A DNA stretch of 64,000 bases, from contig NC_133538.1 of NCBI RefSeq assembly GCF_048544455.1, forward strand, positions 18,566,969 through 18,630,968, read 5' to 3'. The notes beneath the pieces were generated by a model. That model saw nothing but the letters and a program-made list of their open reading frames with translations, had not been told where the DNA came from and did no database searches. Position numbers and translations under genes: made by a program. Shown here in pieces: positions 1 to 12,180 of this stretch (position 1 is its first letter; every line of letters starts with the position of its first letter). The DNA comes from Silene latifolia (taxonomy: Eukaryota > Streptophyta > Magnoliopsida > Caryophyllales > Caryophyllaceae).

Positions 1-1997
1 TCTAGTTTTCAAAACATCTTTCGGATCGAATTTTCGTCGTGAAACGAGGGAGATATCACTGTTTTAAAATCGCTGTCCAGAAACTTTCCAAAACCCGTGT
101 TTGCTTTGTTCTTCGTCGACGACGGCCTCTCGAGATAAAATCTACCATCGATTACGACCCAAGACGGTGTCAACGATACATGTAGGTTGAGGGTGCATCA
201 AATCCCCTTCTCTTTTCTCTTTTCATTTCGTTTTTTATGCCTTTTTTATTGTCCTTTTTTTGTTTGTTTTTTCGCTTGTTTATCGATTGTTTTTAATTAA
301 CTATGAAACTAGTTAGTCCGAGTATGAGTTAAAGTACCACTATGAACACCCGCGTTGACTTGAGATGGGAAAAGAAACCGCTACCTCTGTCGGTCGTACA
401 CCCCCGTCTCATTTACATATCCTCGTGTTCAAAGTAGGGCATAAATAAAACAATTATCTAACTTTGTTCTTCGTTTTCGACCCCCTTTTGTTTCGGCCAA
501 ATCGATAGACCCTAGGACCTGTTGCATGTTAGTTTAACCTCTGATTGTTAACCTATGACGTATTTAGATGACTTTAATTTAATTTAATAACCTAATTAGA
601 CACGATAGGTGGCTTCGACGTAAGTTATAAAATCAATCGACGATTCTGTAATTAATTGAATGCATCTCTCTCTTTCACCTAATTTCTCGCTAGTATAAGA
701 GTGCGTGATTAGCACCTTCTTATTGACACTCGATGAGTTAAGTTAATTAGCGAATTTGACCTAATTAGATCCTTTAGGCCGTGTGAATGTACCCTTGCGC
801 GACAATCAATCGACATCGTTTTTAACTCGTTTTCTAACTTGTTTCTTATCCCTTTTCGCAATCACTCGATCTAATCAATGAATCTAACTTAGGAACTAGG
901 TTGGCCTTGTCTTGGCCGTGAGGGTGGCCGTTGGTTTGGGCCGTGGGGTGGCCGTTTTATTTACCTTTCTCGTTTTGTTTTTTATACCGTTTGTTTCCTC
1001 GTTGTTTCATTGTTTGTAATTTATCGTTTGTTATCGAGTTGTATTTTTTTTCAAGTTAGCTTTCTTTTTTTGAGTCAAAACCTCTTCAAAAACCTTGGTC
1101 TTGTTTGATTAGACGGTTGTCCCCCAATGCTTGTAGGAGCGTAGTAAACCGCATGTTGTTTAAAGCAACATGGCCGGTTTATGCTAATGCATGCTTTGGT
1201 GCGTAGCCTTATGTCTAATTCGATGGGATTAAGCGCGAGCACGCATTACGAGGAGTGACCCAAGGACCGTGGGTCATGTGAGCCGTGGGCCACCCTCATG
1301 TGCACGGTTTTCAAGGCCCAATGGCCGTGTGTTTTGTGTCGTGTTTTGAGTTGTATGTAGCAATTGTAATTAGATCGAGTTGTAATTTGTTTATCGTTGT
1401 GTCGGCATGAAATGCCTGGTTTGTAATAGGTAGATCCCAACGGCTCCCCCATTCCCCTTTAAGCCTTGTTTGTTTGCTTTGAATGTTGCTAGATTAATCA
1501 ACCCACATGCTAAATTACAACTTTGACAAAGTTAGTTTAGTTGCATCTAAAACGACATAGAAATTGTTGTCACATGATAGGGTTAAAACAACGTTTGCAT
1601 ATCATACATCGTAGTAGCTATGACCTTGTTTGAAATCCGACACTTGACTTAGTAGAGGCCGTTATCGACGGGCGGGGTTGGGTGTCCTTATGGGCTTCCC
1701 AACACGTACCCTCACCCCTTACTCAAGATCTATGGTTTGTGGATCCGTCTAAATACCATTGGATTACGAGAGTCATTCAAATCGAGTGATATAGGGTACA
1801 AGTCTTTATCTTTAATCACTCGTAGTCGATTGGCTTTATGCTTTTCGATGAAAGGTGTAAAGTTGACTTGAACGGTTCCAAGTTCCCAAAAAACTTGGTG
1901 GCGACTCTAATTGGTCTTAATTCGATTCGAAGGAACCTCGAGTCGATTATGCCTAGTGTGGATCCCGCGGACGCAGTTCCCGAGGGCCTTGTCCACA
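1..1997 (+). repeat. 5' LTR (3' portion) of Tat/Ogre-like gypsy element
   Basis: This is the right-hand part of a long LTR whose first ~1.4 kb lies left of the window. It aligns over its whole length with 4700-5405 plus 8792-10060 and, inverted, with the solo LTR at 5406-8786. The end is ...CTTGTCCACA at 1997, the same terminus as at 10060 and at the solo copy, so the boundary is well supported. The family is assigned to the Tat lineage of Ty3/gypsy from LTR length (about 3.4 kb) and from the 3' internal region that follows; this is an inference, because no pol domain is left. No PBS is recognisable directly after 1997. Confidence 0.8.
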
Positions 1998-2439
1998 GTG
2001 ATGTCTAAGTGTTCTCATAAAATCAACCTGTGTTTAGTGTCTGGGCGAAGCCAACGTTGTTGCTCCGTGAGTTTAATCCACCCTGTCAATGCCAAGTGAT
2101 CTTGATTCCCATGTGCCCTCGGGAGCACGCCCATGCCATACGATATCTTCGTCCCAAGTCCGACGACCTTGTGATTCCCGTTTGTCATCTTCTGGCGTCG
2201 GAATGGGCAATTTACATTTCTACCCCCAATAAGTCAATAATTGAATTTAAACTCGTGCACACTTACGGTTTTATTTTCCTTTTTTGTTTTACGGTAGCGG
2301 GCTACGCCCACGTTGTTTACGGGTCATACGAAGTGTCTGAGTCGTATTTCATGCTCACCCATCAAGGTTCGATTTCAAAAAATTCCAAAATTTCAAAATT
2401 CCAAAAACTTTTTGCGAATTATGGATAGATGATCCAAGT

Positions 2440-2660
2440 AGTGGAATCTTTTCGGGTCGATGACCCCAATCTTTCGAAATTCAAAATTTCAAATTCAATT
2501 TTTGAAGGGTCGATGGCCCAACATACCAAGTGATGTCAAATTTAAACTTCGGGTCGATGGCCCAATTATTCAAAATTTTCAAATTCAATTTTCGGGTCGA
2601 TGACCCAATCTTTCAAATGATCCAATTTTAAGATCGATGATCCAAATGTGCTTATGTGAT
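2440..2660 (+). repeat. Interspersed GGGTCGATGACCC-type palindromic motifs
   Basis: At least five copies of an imperfect palindrome, GGGTCGATGRCCCAA or a shorter form, recur between 2454 and 2650. They are separated by AT-rich stretches of the type TTCAAAATTTCAAATTC. They lie in the non-coding remnant of the Tat-like element. Role unknown; they may be a degenerate tandem array. Confidence 0.6.
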
Positions 2661-2716
2661 GATTATTGCTAGTACGTTGTTGTGTTTCAAATGTAGCAGG
2701 ATATGCTTCAATTGGG

Positions 2717-2781
2717 GGCTCTAAAGTCTTCGACTTTAGAGCCATTGCAAACTGGGGGCTCTGAAGCCGTTGGCTTCAGAG
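2717..2781 (+). other. Two consecutive strong hairpins before the PPT
   Basis: The first hairpin has a perfect 12-bp stem (2717-2728 with 2732-2743) closed by the loop TTC. The second has a perfect 10-bp stem (2759-2768 with 2772-2781) closed by GTT. Both are preceded by TGGGGGCT, so this is a duplicated module whose stems diverged yet remained paired. It sits about 540 bp upstream of the 3' LTR, where an RNA structure would lie in the transcript leader to the polyadenylation region. The function is inferred only. Confidence 0.7.
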
Positions 2782-2879
2782 ACCGTTATCAAGATGTAAA
2801 GGATGACATCCACCGAGAATTCAATTCAATACAACAGTATGAAATGGAAGAATTCCGTAGCTGAAAGCAAATGATGAAA

Positions 2880-3020
2880 GCGGCGGCAACCTCCTCAGAA
2901 AGTCCCTTCCCATTCGGACAAGCGCCAGCAGATGATAAATTTTGGGCAAATGTCAACAGATGATGAATTTTGGACAAATGCCAGCAGATGATAAACTTTA
3001 GGCATGTGTCAGCAGTTGCC
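2880..3020 (+). repeat. Short tandem repeats, about 33 bp unit
   Basis: The phrase (A)CAGATGATRAATTTTGG recurs about four times with the spacer CAAATGCCAG/CAAATGTCAA, the last copy being degenerate (CAGCAGTTGCCG). This is a local tandem array in the non-coding 3' part of the Tat-like element. Confidence 0.6.
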
Positions 3021-3301
3021 GAACTACGACGTGGGTTTGATTCCGTCAGAAACGGATACGTAGGCGCCCGAGGATAAGGCTCAACCCATCATATATGCAA
3101 CTTTATGGGTCGACGACCAACAACGATAATTTGACACAACAGAAGCAAGAGTCAATCCCAAATGCGAAGTTTCGGTATGATCTCTTCTTATGGTCAAGAG
3201 CTTATATACGCAAGTCTAATGGACTATAAACGACCCGCATAATCCTCAGGTCGAGAGGGACCTGGGGTATACTTTGACTTTCGCCTTGTCCAAGCCTCAG
3301 T

Positions 3302-3315
3302 CAAAGTGGGAGCTC
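3302..3315 (+). other. Polypurine tract of Tat-like element
   Basis: The purine-rich string CAAAGTGGGAGCTC lies immediately before the LTR start TGTAGATACCCG at 3316, which is where plus-strand priming occurs in LTR retrotransposons. Confidence 0.6.
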
Positions 3316-4273
3316 TGTAGATACCCGTATCCGTCGATATTGGAATTTATAGAGAACCCGACAAACACCCGATGATGATAGGACACATGTATTTATTAGT
3401 TGTCATTGTCATTATTTGGGTTCATTTTACGATGTAGAATGAGCGTTGTCGACGGAGTATTTTATTAATTTAAATGATATTTAAATTAAAGCTTTTTTAA
3501 GGTGAATTCATTTTACTTTATTTTGAATTTATTTTCTCAAGTTTATTTTATTGAAAATAAAATAAATAATTGATTTTAAAAATCATTTTATGAGTGTATT
3601 TGATTTGAAAAATCATTTATTTTAATGCGTTAATTGATTTGAAAAATCGAATTTGAAAATCGAAAACTCGTTTTAACCACGCGTTTTGGAACTCGATTAT
3701 AGCTCGGTTTTTGAGCCCGTTTTCTTTACGAGTTGGCACGAATCTCGAGTACACTAACCAACCTAGGCCTCTACCCATCCAACCCAGTTCGAACGCCCAT
3801 ACCCACATCCCAAATCTCGTTCCAAACATCCCCCAACACAGCCCAATTCCCTCCTCTACCCGTGTTTGTATAGCCCATCGAAAGCCCTTCTAAACCGACT
3901 CAAACTTGGTCCAAACCCGCAACCCATCACCACCAACCCGTGCTCCACATTACCCACAACAACCCAGCACCTAGACCACCTTGAAACACTTCCACAAGTC
4001 CACCCAAATACTCCCCAAGCAGCCCGCAACACAAACAGCCCCCCCTGTTTTGCGTGCTCAATCCCGAGCCCAAAACCCGCTCCAAACACCACTTAAACCC
4101 GTGCCCATTAACCCTACACCATACCCTAGTATCCTACCCATATTACCTTAGCTTAACCACCAAGCAAACCCTCCATACAAACCCTAAAAAACCCCACGAA
4201 ATAGCTGATGGACAGCAGCTATGCGAAACAGGCCCGACTGCTTGTTGCCCTACTTCTACCCTTCGAAACTCCT

Positions 4274-4281
4274 TATAAATA
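4274..4281 (+). promoter_or_regulatory. TATA box of Tat-like LTR
   Basis: The string TATAAATA occurs in a C-rich context and is conserved at the same LTR position in the solo copy (reverse strand, about 7820-7827) and in the truncated copy (62140-62147). The probable transcript start is about 30 bp downstream. The call rests on sequence and conservation only. Confidence 0.55.
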
Positions 4282-5405
4282 CCCCCCCTTCACCATACAT
4301 TCATTCCTCTAATTTTTCCATACATACTACCGTCATTCACAAGCTTTAAACTCCAGAAACAAACCCTAATTGCCTCTCAAAAACCCTCGACAAAACCGAC
4401 TTACAAACTGAGAATCAGTTTGTGTGTCCTCTTTGAAACCGTTCGTTCAACCATCAAACCTCCATTAAAATTCAAGTTTCTTGTTCCTAATTAACCACAC
4501 AACATCCATCTACACATTAGACAAATATTTACGAGCCAAATTGCCCTTGAGAGTACACGAATCCCCTCGAAAAACAGAGTGTTATACACTCTGTTTTCGC
4601 GGCTTTTCCTGTATGTCCAGTTCTGTTTGTGCTCGTTTTTCGTGCCCAATAACTCAAAACGAGCAGGGATTGTTTTAAGATCTCTGTTCTCCTCTCTTTC
4701 TAGTTTTCAAAACATCTTTTAAATCGAATTTTCACCGTGAAACGAGAGAGAAATCGCAGTTTGAAAGTTGCTGTCCAGATTTGCAAAAAACGTGTTGTTT
4801 GCTTTGTTCCTTCGTCGACGACGGCCTCTCGAGATAAAATATACGATCGATTACGACCCAAGACGGTGTCAACGATACATGTAGGTTGAGGGTGTATCAA
4901 ATCCTCCTCTTCTCCCTTTTATTTCGTTATTTATGTTTGTTTTTTTATAGTTCGTTTTTATTTTATTTATCGTTTGTTTATCGTTTGTATTCGTTAACTA
5001 TGAAACTATTTTAGTCCGAGTATGAGTTAAAGTACCACCATGAACACCCGCGTTGACTTGAGATGGGAAAGAAATCCGCTACATCAGTCGGTCGTATCCC
5101 CCGTGTCATTTACATATCCTCGTGTTCAAGGTAGGGCATTAATAAAACGAATTCTAACTTCGCTCTTCGCTTTTGACCCCTCTCTTGTTTCGTGTAATTC
5201 GACCTGCCAAAGGAACATTCACATGTTGGTTCGACCTCTGATTGTTAACCTATAACTCATTTAGACGACATTAGATCAATTTAATAACCTAAGTAGACAC
5301 GTTAGGTGGCATCGACGTAGTTTTAAAAACCGATTAACAATTCTGTAACTTAATTGAATGCATCTCTCTCTTTCACATAATTTCTCGCTAGTATAAGAGT
5401 GCGTG

Positions 5406-8400
5406 TGTGGACAAGGCCCTTGGGAACTGCGTCCGCAGGATCCACACTAGGCATAATCGACTCGAGGTTCTTTCGAATCGAATTAAGACAAATTAGAGTC
5501 GCCACCAAGTTTTTTGGGAACTTGGAACCGTTCAAGTCAACTTTACACCTTTCATCGAAAAGCATAAAGCCAATCGACTACGAGTGATTAAAGATAAAGA
5601 CTTGTACCCTATATCACTCGATTTGAATGACTCTCGTAATCCAATGGTATTTAGACGGATCCACAAACCTTAGATCTTGAGTAAGGGGTGAGGGTACGTG
5701 TTAGGAAGCCCATAAGGACACCTAACCCCGCCCGTCAATAACGGCCTCTACTAAGTCAAGTGTCGGATTTCAAACAAGGTTATAGCTACTACGATATATG
5801 ATATGCAAACATCGTTTTCAAAACCCTAACATGTGAAGTTTCTATGTCGATTTAGATGCAACTAAACTAACTTTGTCAAAGTTGTAATTTAGCATGTGGG
5901 TTGATTGATCTAACAACATATAAACAAAACAAACAAGGCTTGATGGGAATGGGGGAGCCGTTGGGATCTACCCTATTACAACACAGGCATTTCATGCCGA
6001 CGCAACGAGAAATTAAAGATACAACTCGATCTAAATACAATTGCTATATACGACACCGTACACGACACATTACACGGCCATTCGGCCTAGGAAAACGTGC
6101 ACAAGGGGGTGGCCCACAGCTTACATGACTCACGGCCTTGGATCACTCCTCGTAATGCGTGCTTTTGCTTAATCTTATCGAATTAGACATTGGGTCACGC
6201 ACCAAAGCATGCATTAGCATAAATCGGGCCATGTTGCTTTAAACAACATGCGATTTACTACGCTCTTACATGCATTGGGACACAACCATCTAACCAAACA
6301 AGACTAAGGTTTTTTGAAAGAGGTTTTGACTCGATAAAAGAAAACTAACTTGAAAATTACAAACAAACTACCAAACACGACTCGATAAATAAAGTAATTA
6401 CAAGATACGAAATAACGAGATAAAGATGAGAAAATAACGAGAAAAGGGACTACAAGGACATGGCCAAACACGGCCTACACGATCTAGCATACCCTAATCC
6501 TTAGGTTAGATTCATTAGGTTAGATAGATGATTGCGAAACGGGATAGGAAACAAGTTAGAAAACGAGTTAGAAACAACGTTGATCGATTGGAAGGATGTC
6601 ACGCAAAGGTGTATTCTACACGGCCTAAGGGGTCAAATTAGGTCAAGTTCGCTAATTAAATTAACTCATCGAGTGTTAATAAGAAGGTGCTAATCACGCA
6701 CTCTTATACTAGCGAGAAATTATGTGAAAGAGAGAGATGCATTCAATTAAGTTACAGAATTGTTAATCGGTTTTTAAAACTACGTCGATGCCACCTAACG
6801 TGTCTACATAGGTTATTAAATTGATCTAATGTCGTCTAAATGAGTTATAGGTTAACAATCAGAGGTCGAACCAACATGTGAATGGTCCTTGGGCAGGTCG
6901 AATTACACGAAACAAGAGAGGGGTCAAAAGCGAAGAGCGAAATTAGAATTCGTTTTATTAATGCCCTACCTTGAACACGAGGATATGTAAATGACACGGG
7001 GGATACGACCGACTGATGTAGCAGATTTCTTTCCCATCTCAAGTCAACGCGGGTGTTCATGGTGGTACTTTAACTCATACTCGGACTAAACTAGTTTCAT
7101 AGTTAATAAGAACAACGATAAACAAAAACGATAAACAAAAAAAACGAACTATAAAAACCAAACATAAAAAAATGAAATAAAAGGGAGAAAGAGGAGGATT
7201 TGATGCACCCTCAACCTACATGTATCGTTGACACCGTCTTGGGTCGTAATCGATGGTAGATTTTATCTCGAGAGGCCGTCGTCGACGAAGAAACAAAGCA
7301 AACAACACATTTTTTGCAAATCTGGACAGCGACTTTCAAACAGCGATTTCTCCCTCGTTTTACGGTGAAAGTTCGATTTAAAAGATGTTTTGAAAACTAG
7401 AAAGAGAGGAGAACAGAGATATTAAAACAATCCCTGCTCATTTTGAGTTATTGAGCACGAAAAACGAGCACAAACAGAACTGGACAGACAGGGAAAAGCC
7501 GCGAAAACAGAGTGTATAACACTCTGTTTTTCGAGGGAATTCGTGTACTCTCAAGGGCAATTTGGCTCGTAAATCTTTGTCTAATCTGTAGATGGATGTT
7601 GTATGGTTAATTTTGAACAAGAAACTCGAATTTTGATGGGGGTTTGAAGGGAGAACGAACGGTTTCAAAGAGGACACACAAACTGATTCTCTGTTTGTAT
7701 GTCGGTTTTGTCGAGGGTTTTTGGGAGGCAATTAGGGTTTGTTTCTGGGGTTTAAAGCTTGTGAATGAAGGTTGTATGTATGGAGAACTTAGAGAAATGA
7801 ATGTATGGTGAAGGGGGGGTATTTATAAGGAGTTAAGGTAGGGTTTTTAGAGGGGAGAGGCAGACGGGCTCATTCACGCATAGCTGCTGTCCAGCAGCTT
7901 TTGTGAGGGTTTGAGAGGCTTTGTGAGGGGTTTTCTTGGTGGTTAAGCTAAGGAAGTATAGGTAGGATACTAGGGTATGGTTTAGGGTTAATGGGCACGG
8001 GTTTTGCAGGTGTTTGGAGCGGGTTTTGGACTCGGGTTTAAGCTGAACGAAAACAGGGGGCTGTTTGTGTCGTGTTGTTTGGGGCCTGTTTTGGAGTGTT
8101 GGAGACGGGTTTTATGGAGGGTTTTTATGGTGGGTTTGGACGTGGGAATGGTGGGTAGTGTGGAGTACGGGTTGGTGGTGATGGGTTGCGGGTTTGGACC
8201 AAGTTTGGAGCAAAACAAACGGGCTATGTTGAACACGGGTTGGGAAGGAGTTGGGCTATGTTGGGGGGCTTGGGACGAGATTTGGGATGTGGATAAGGGG
8301 GTTCGAACTGGGGTTGGATGGGTAGAAGCCTAGGTTGGTTAGTGTACTCGAGATTCGTGCCAACTCATAAAGAAAACGGGCTCAAAAACCGAGCTATAAT

Positions 8401-8786
8401 CGAGCTCCAAAACGCGTGTTTAAAACGAGTTTTTTTCGATTTTTAAATCGATTTTTCAAATCGATTAACGCATTAAAGTAAATGATTTTTCAAATCAAAT
8501 ACACTCATAAAATGATTTTTCAAATCAATTATTTATTTTATTTTCAATAAAATAAACTTGAGAAAATAAATTCAAAATAAAGCAATAAAATGAATTCACT
8601 TTAAAAAAACGTTTAATTTAAATATCATTTAAATTAATAAAATACTCCGTCGACAACGCTCATTCTACATCGTAAAACGAACCCAAATAATGACAATGAC
8701 AACTAAACAATACATGTGTCCTATCATCACCGGGTGTTTGTCGGGTTCTCTATAAATTCCAATATCGACGGATACGGGTATCTACA
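5406..8786 (-). mobile_element. Solo LTR of Tat-like family, inserted inverted into the LTR of a relative
   Basis: Read on the minus strand it begins TGTAGATACCCG (8786) and ends CTTGTCCACA (5406). It is flanked by GCGTG at 5401-5405 and 8787-8791, a perfect 5-bp target duplication. The interrupted LTR sequence ...TATAAGAGTGCGTG|ATTAGCACC is intact when the insert is removed, as the uninterrupted copy near 690-720 confirms. With no internal region left, it is a solo LTR from LTR-LTR recombination. It defines the full family LTR as 3381 bp. Confidence 0.93.
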
Positions 8787-10060
8787 GCGTGATTAGCACC
8801 TTCTTATTAACACTCGATGAGTTAATTTAATTAGCGAACTTGACCTAATTTGACCCCTTTAGGCCGTGTAGAATACACCTTGGCGTGACATTATCCCAAT
8901 CGATCAACGTCGTTTCTAACTTGTTTTCTAACTTGTTTCCTAACCCGTTTCGCAATCATCTATCTAACCTAAGGATTAGGGTAGGCTAGAACGTGTAGGT
9001 CGTGCTTGGCCGTGTCTTTGTAGTCCTTTTCTCGTTATTTTCTCATCTTTATCTCGTTATTTCGTATCTTGTAATTACTTTGTTTATCGAGTCGTGTTTG
9101 GTAGTTTGTTTGTAATTAGTTTTACTTTTATCGAGTCAAAACTTCTTCAAAAACCTTAGTCTTGTTTGGTTAGATGGTTGTGCCCCAATGCATGTAAGAG
9201 CGTAGTAAATCGCATGTTGTTTAAAGCAACATGGCCCGATTTATGCTAATGCATGCTTTGGTGTGTGGCCCTATGTCTAATTCGATAAGATTAAGTGAAA
9301 GCACGCATCACGAGGAGTGACCCAAGGCCGTGAGTCATGTAAGCCGTGCCCCCCCCCCCTTGTGCACGTTTCCCTAGGCCGAATTGGCCGTGTAATGTGT
9401 CATGTACGGTTTTGTGTATAGCGTTGTATTTTAGATCGAGTTGTATCTTTAATTTATCGTTGCGTCGGCATGAAATGCCTGGATTGTAATAGGATAGATC
9501 CCAACGGCTCCCCCATTCCCCCTAAGCCTTGTTTGCTTTGTTTTGTATGTTGTTAGATCAATCAACCCACATGCTAAATTACAACTTTGACAAAGTTAGT
9601 TTAGTTGCATCTAAATCGACATAGAAACTTCACATGTTAGGGTTTTGAAAACGATGTTTGCATATCATATATCGTAGTAGCTATGACCTTGTTTGAAATC
9701 CGACACTTGACTTAGTAGAGGCCGTTATTGACGGGCGGGGTTAGGTGTCCTTACGGGCTTCCTAACACGTACCCTCACCCCTTACTCAAGATCTATGGTT
9801 TGTGGATCCGTCTAAATACCATTGGATTACGAGAGTCATTCAAATCGAGTGATATAGGGTACAAGTCTTTATCTTTAATCACTCGTAGTCAATTGGCTTT
9901 ATGCTTTTCGATGAAAGGTATAAAGTTGACTTGAACGGTTCCAAGTTCCCAAAAAACTTGGTGGCGACTCTAATTTGTCTTAATTCGATTCGAAAGAACC
10001 TCGAGTCGATTATGCCTAGTGTGGATCCCGAGGACGCAGTTCCCGAGGGCCTTGTCCACA

Positions 10061-11603
10061 GGTGTTTTTAAACTCTTTGGAAAGGTGGGAGTGTAAGCTT
10101 TCCAGGGGTTATCAATATGGTAGCAATAGGTGGCTTTATATGGGGTCTATCGGTGTGTAAAGTAGGGATGAAGGAGCGAAGTGGAGGTAAATACAAATAA
10201 AAAAAAGTTAAAGTATGACCTATTCGCGAGTCAATTTACTCCTCTCGAACCACCACTTGCAAGCAACTACCACCACAACACGACCTACCTTGCACTCCCC
10301 TCTACCTACACACCAAATTTCAGACCAAACAAAGTATTATAGCCCTAATAAAAATCTCACAGAAACCCCCCCGACCAAAAGGTCGTGTTTGACAAAAAAA
10401 AAATTATTAAAGGTTGTGTTTGACAAACTCTTTTTTTAAAGGTGGTGTTTGAAAAAAAAAAAAGTTTTTAAAGGTTGTGTTTGACAAAAAACCCGAATAA
10501 GAATGGAGGAGTTAGAAGGTCACAAACTTTCCTTTTTAACACCGTCTAAATGAATCAAATGATATAAATAAAACTTTTCCAAACTTCTTTTCTTCACTGT
10601 ACAACGTGATTTCTGTTTTTTTTTTTTGTTTTTTTTTTCATTTTCACGTTTTCACTCTTTTTTTTCTTTTTCAATTCTTTTTTTTCTTTTTCTCCTTCCT
10701 TCTTTTTACACCAACTCCTTATAAAAAGATACGAGCCAAACTGCAGACGGAAAATCATACCACAAAAGGACATACTAAACTAGCTTGACTAGGCAGGCTC
10801 AGTTTGGGATGTAGCTAATGGGTCAAAAAGGCAAGTTTTGGCTTAAGTGGAGCTAAATGGATGAAAAATATAAGAAAAGGGGAAATGTGCAAGCACCTCC
10901 CTACATGTGACACTAACCACAAACCCGAATGTGTGCATTTGACAAGAAATTGAATGTCATAAAAGTGCAAAAATGATGAACATGCTATACAAGGAGTACT
11001 ACTCTGAATTCCTAATGAACCGGTCATGAATGTCACCAGTTATGGCCTCTAAAACTTAGAATTTATGGAGTAGTTTGCCAATTTATCAGGTCAAGTCTAA
11101 ACAGTCAGCTATATTTGAACAGAAAGTCGTCGAATATGCGTATGACAAAGCTAATAACTATCAACAGAAGTGCAAGGCTCAAGTAAAAATGACAAGTTAT
11201 AGTGCAGTTTCATCACGGAAATCTACCGTTCTGACTCAACCTATATGAAAAAATAAACGTGAATATTTTTGAATTTTTGAAATTTTCTAATTTTTTTGTT
11301 TTATTTTTTATTTTTTAATGAAATAAACAAACAATGCAAGCTGAAATAAATAAACGTGAATGCAAAAAAATGCAAATGCAGACTCAAAAGGATGCAATAC
11401 CCTCCCCAAACCAAAACGGACAACGCCCTCGTTGTCCTCCAGCATACACCAGCAGATATATACAGGGGAACGAGAATATACAACCAATAAAGAATAAAAA
11501 CAATAAAATAAAAAGGAGACAAAAATAAAAGAGCAAGATGTACATAAAAAACACGAACTTCCCCAAACCGGCCAGAAAACTGGGGAAGTGAGTAGACCAG
11601 TAG
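10061..11603 (-). other. Non-coding stretch, probably 3' region of the Athila-like element
   Basis: No gene is recognised. The stretch is AT-rich with a long T/C-rich run (10617-10700). It also has a small tandem repeat of the phrase AAAGGTTGTGTTTGACAAA (10378-10492). I could not find a second copy of the Athila-like LTR (25054-26550) here, so if this is that element's 3' region, its 3' LTR must lie left of the window, cut off by the Tat-like insertion ending at 10060. That is inference. Confidence 0.4.
10378..10492 (+). repeat. Short tandem repeat (GGTYGTGTTTGACAAA units)
   Basis: Four imperfect units of about 29-36 bp each contain GGTBGTGTTTGAMAAA followed by an A-rich or T-rich tract. It lies in otherwise featureless sequence. 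Confidence 0.6.
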
Positions 11604-12180
11604 CTACTCATCAGCCTCCTCGTCGCTGTCACGCACGTCCTCCACCCGCACTCTGTAGTCCGGGTCGACCTCCTGCTCTCTCCTCCTCCTCTGCTCAGCT
11701 CGAGCTCTCTCCGCTGCTGCCACCTCTGGGTCCTCGTCCTCCTCCTCCTCCTCAGCAGACTCCGGGTACCCCTCAGCTGGGTACCGGTAAAAGGAAGGGT
11801 GTGGCCAACCCTCTGGGATCGGACGATGCCGACTCAAGTGGTACTCGTATAGAGGGAACAAAGTCAAAGCTAAGTTCCGCTCCATACGAGCCTGTCTCTC
11901 TGCAATCTCAACTAACAAACCGTCACGACGCCCTTGGTCCATGACCGAGGACGCCTCAAAGGGTGGTGGAGGTACAAAATTAGTCGGTAAGACCGGTTGT
12001 GCCTGTGTCTGGTCGGTGGGCGCGGGAGTAGGAGTAGGAGTCGGGATGGGAGTAGCCGTGGAAGGCTGGACACTCCCAGAAGGTGTGGACCCCTCTCCGG
12101 TGTCAAGTCTACGCCGCTTCTTGGCGGCGGGTAAAGTGGGAGGTGGTCGGAGTAGAAGGTGGTAGTCGGTCGCCCCTAGC
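11604..12180 (-). pseudogene. Frameshifted C-terminal part of the ATHILA ORF1-like protein
   Basis: From about 12180 down to the stop at 11604 the minus strand stays open in a frame other than that of the preceding 426-codon frame. It encodes a basic patch (KKRRR), a proline/threonine-rich linker, a segment starting MDQGRRDGLL at 11942, and a very acidic, arginine-containing tail (runs of E/D, then RRRREQEVD). The join to the upstream frame needs a one-base shift somewhere around 12115-12190. The basic patch followed by an acidic tail is what one expects at the C-terminus of such retroelement ORFs; the function is unknown. Confidence 0.5.

Larger units (their letters stand above)
1998..3315 (+). 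mobile_element. Internal remnant of Tat-like element (gag-pol deleted)
   Basis: Only 1.3 kb separates the two LTRs, whereas a complete element of this type carries several kb of gag-pol, so the coding region has been lost. What remains looks like 3' untranslated sequence: motif repeats at 2440-2660, two strong hairpins at 2717-2781, short tandem repeats at 2880-3020, and the string GGATACGTAGGCGCCC at about 3054-3069. A near-identical string, preceded by GAACTACGAC, is familiar from the 3' region of plant Tat/Ogre elements (recalled family knowledge, not checked). A 132-codon open frame at 2030-2428 shows no recognisable domain and is not called a gene. Confidence 0.65.
3316..10060 (+). repeat. 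3' LTR of Tat-like element, split by an inverted solo LTR
   Basis: The LTR starts TGTAGATACC at 3316 and ends CTTGTCCACA at 10060. It is interrupted at 5405 by the solo LTR 5406-8786 and resumes at 8792 after the 5-bp duplication GCGTG. Without the insertion it is about 3.36 kb, close to the 3381 bp of the solo copy. The likely target duplication to the right is GGTGT (10061-10065); the matching left copy is outside the window. The LTR holds a TATA box (4274), and short open frames of 65 and 71 codons near 4481 and 5040 that recur in other LTR copies but match nothing I recognise. Confidence 0.85.

Noticed and set aside
1946..1997. Placing the Tat-like LTR end earlier, at the TGGCGACTCT string near 1898, which resembles a tRNA primer site
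   Set aside because: The solo LTR with a perfect GCGTG duplication ends at CTTGTCCACA, so that is the true terminus.
2030..2428. 132-codon open frame
   Set aside because: It lies in the non-coding remnant of the Tat-like element, shows no domain, and its tail consists of simple AT-rich repeats.
11588..11944. Plus-strand frame of 118 codons, proline-rich
   Set aside because: It is antisense to the acidic C-terminal part of the ATHILA ORF1-like protein; the opposite strand has the meaningful sequence.
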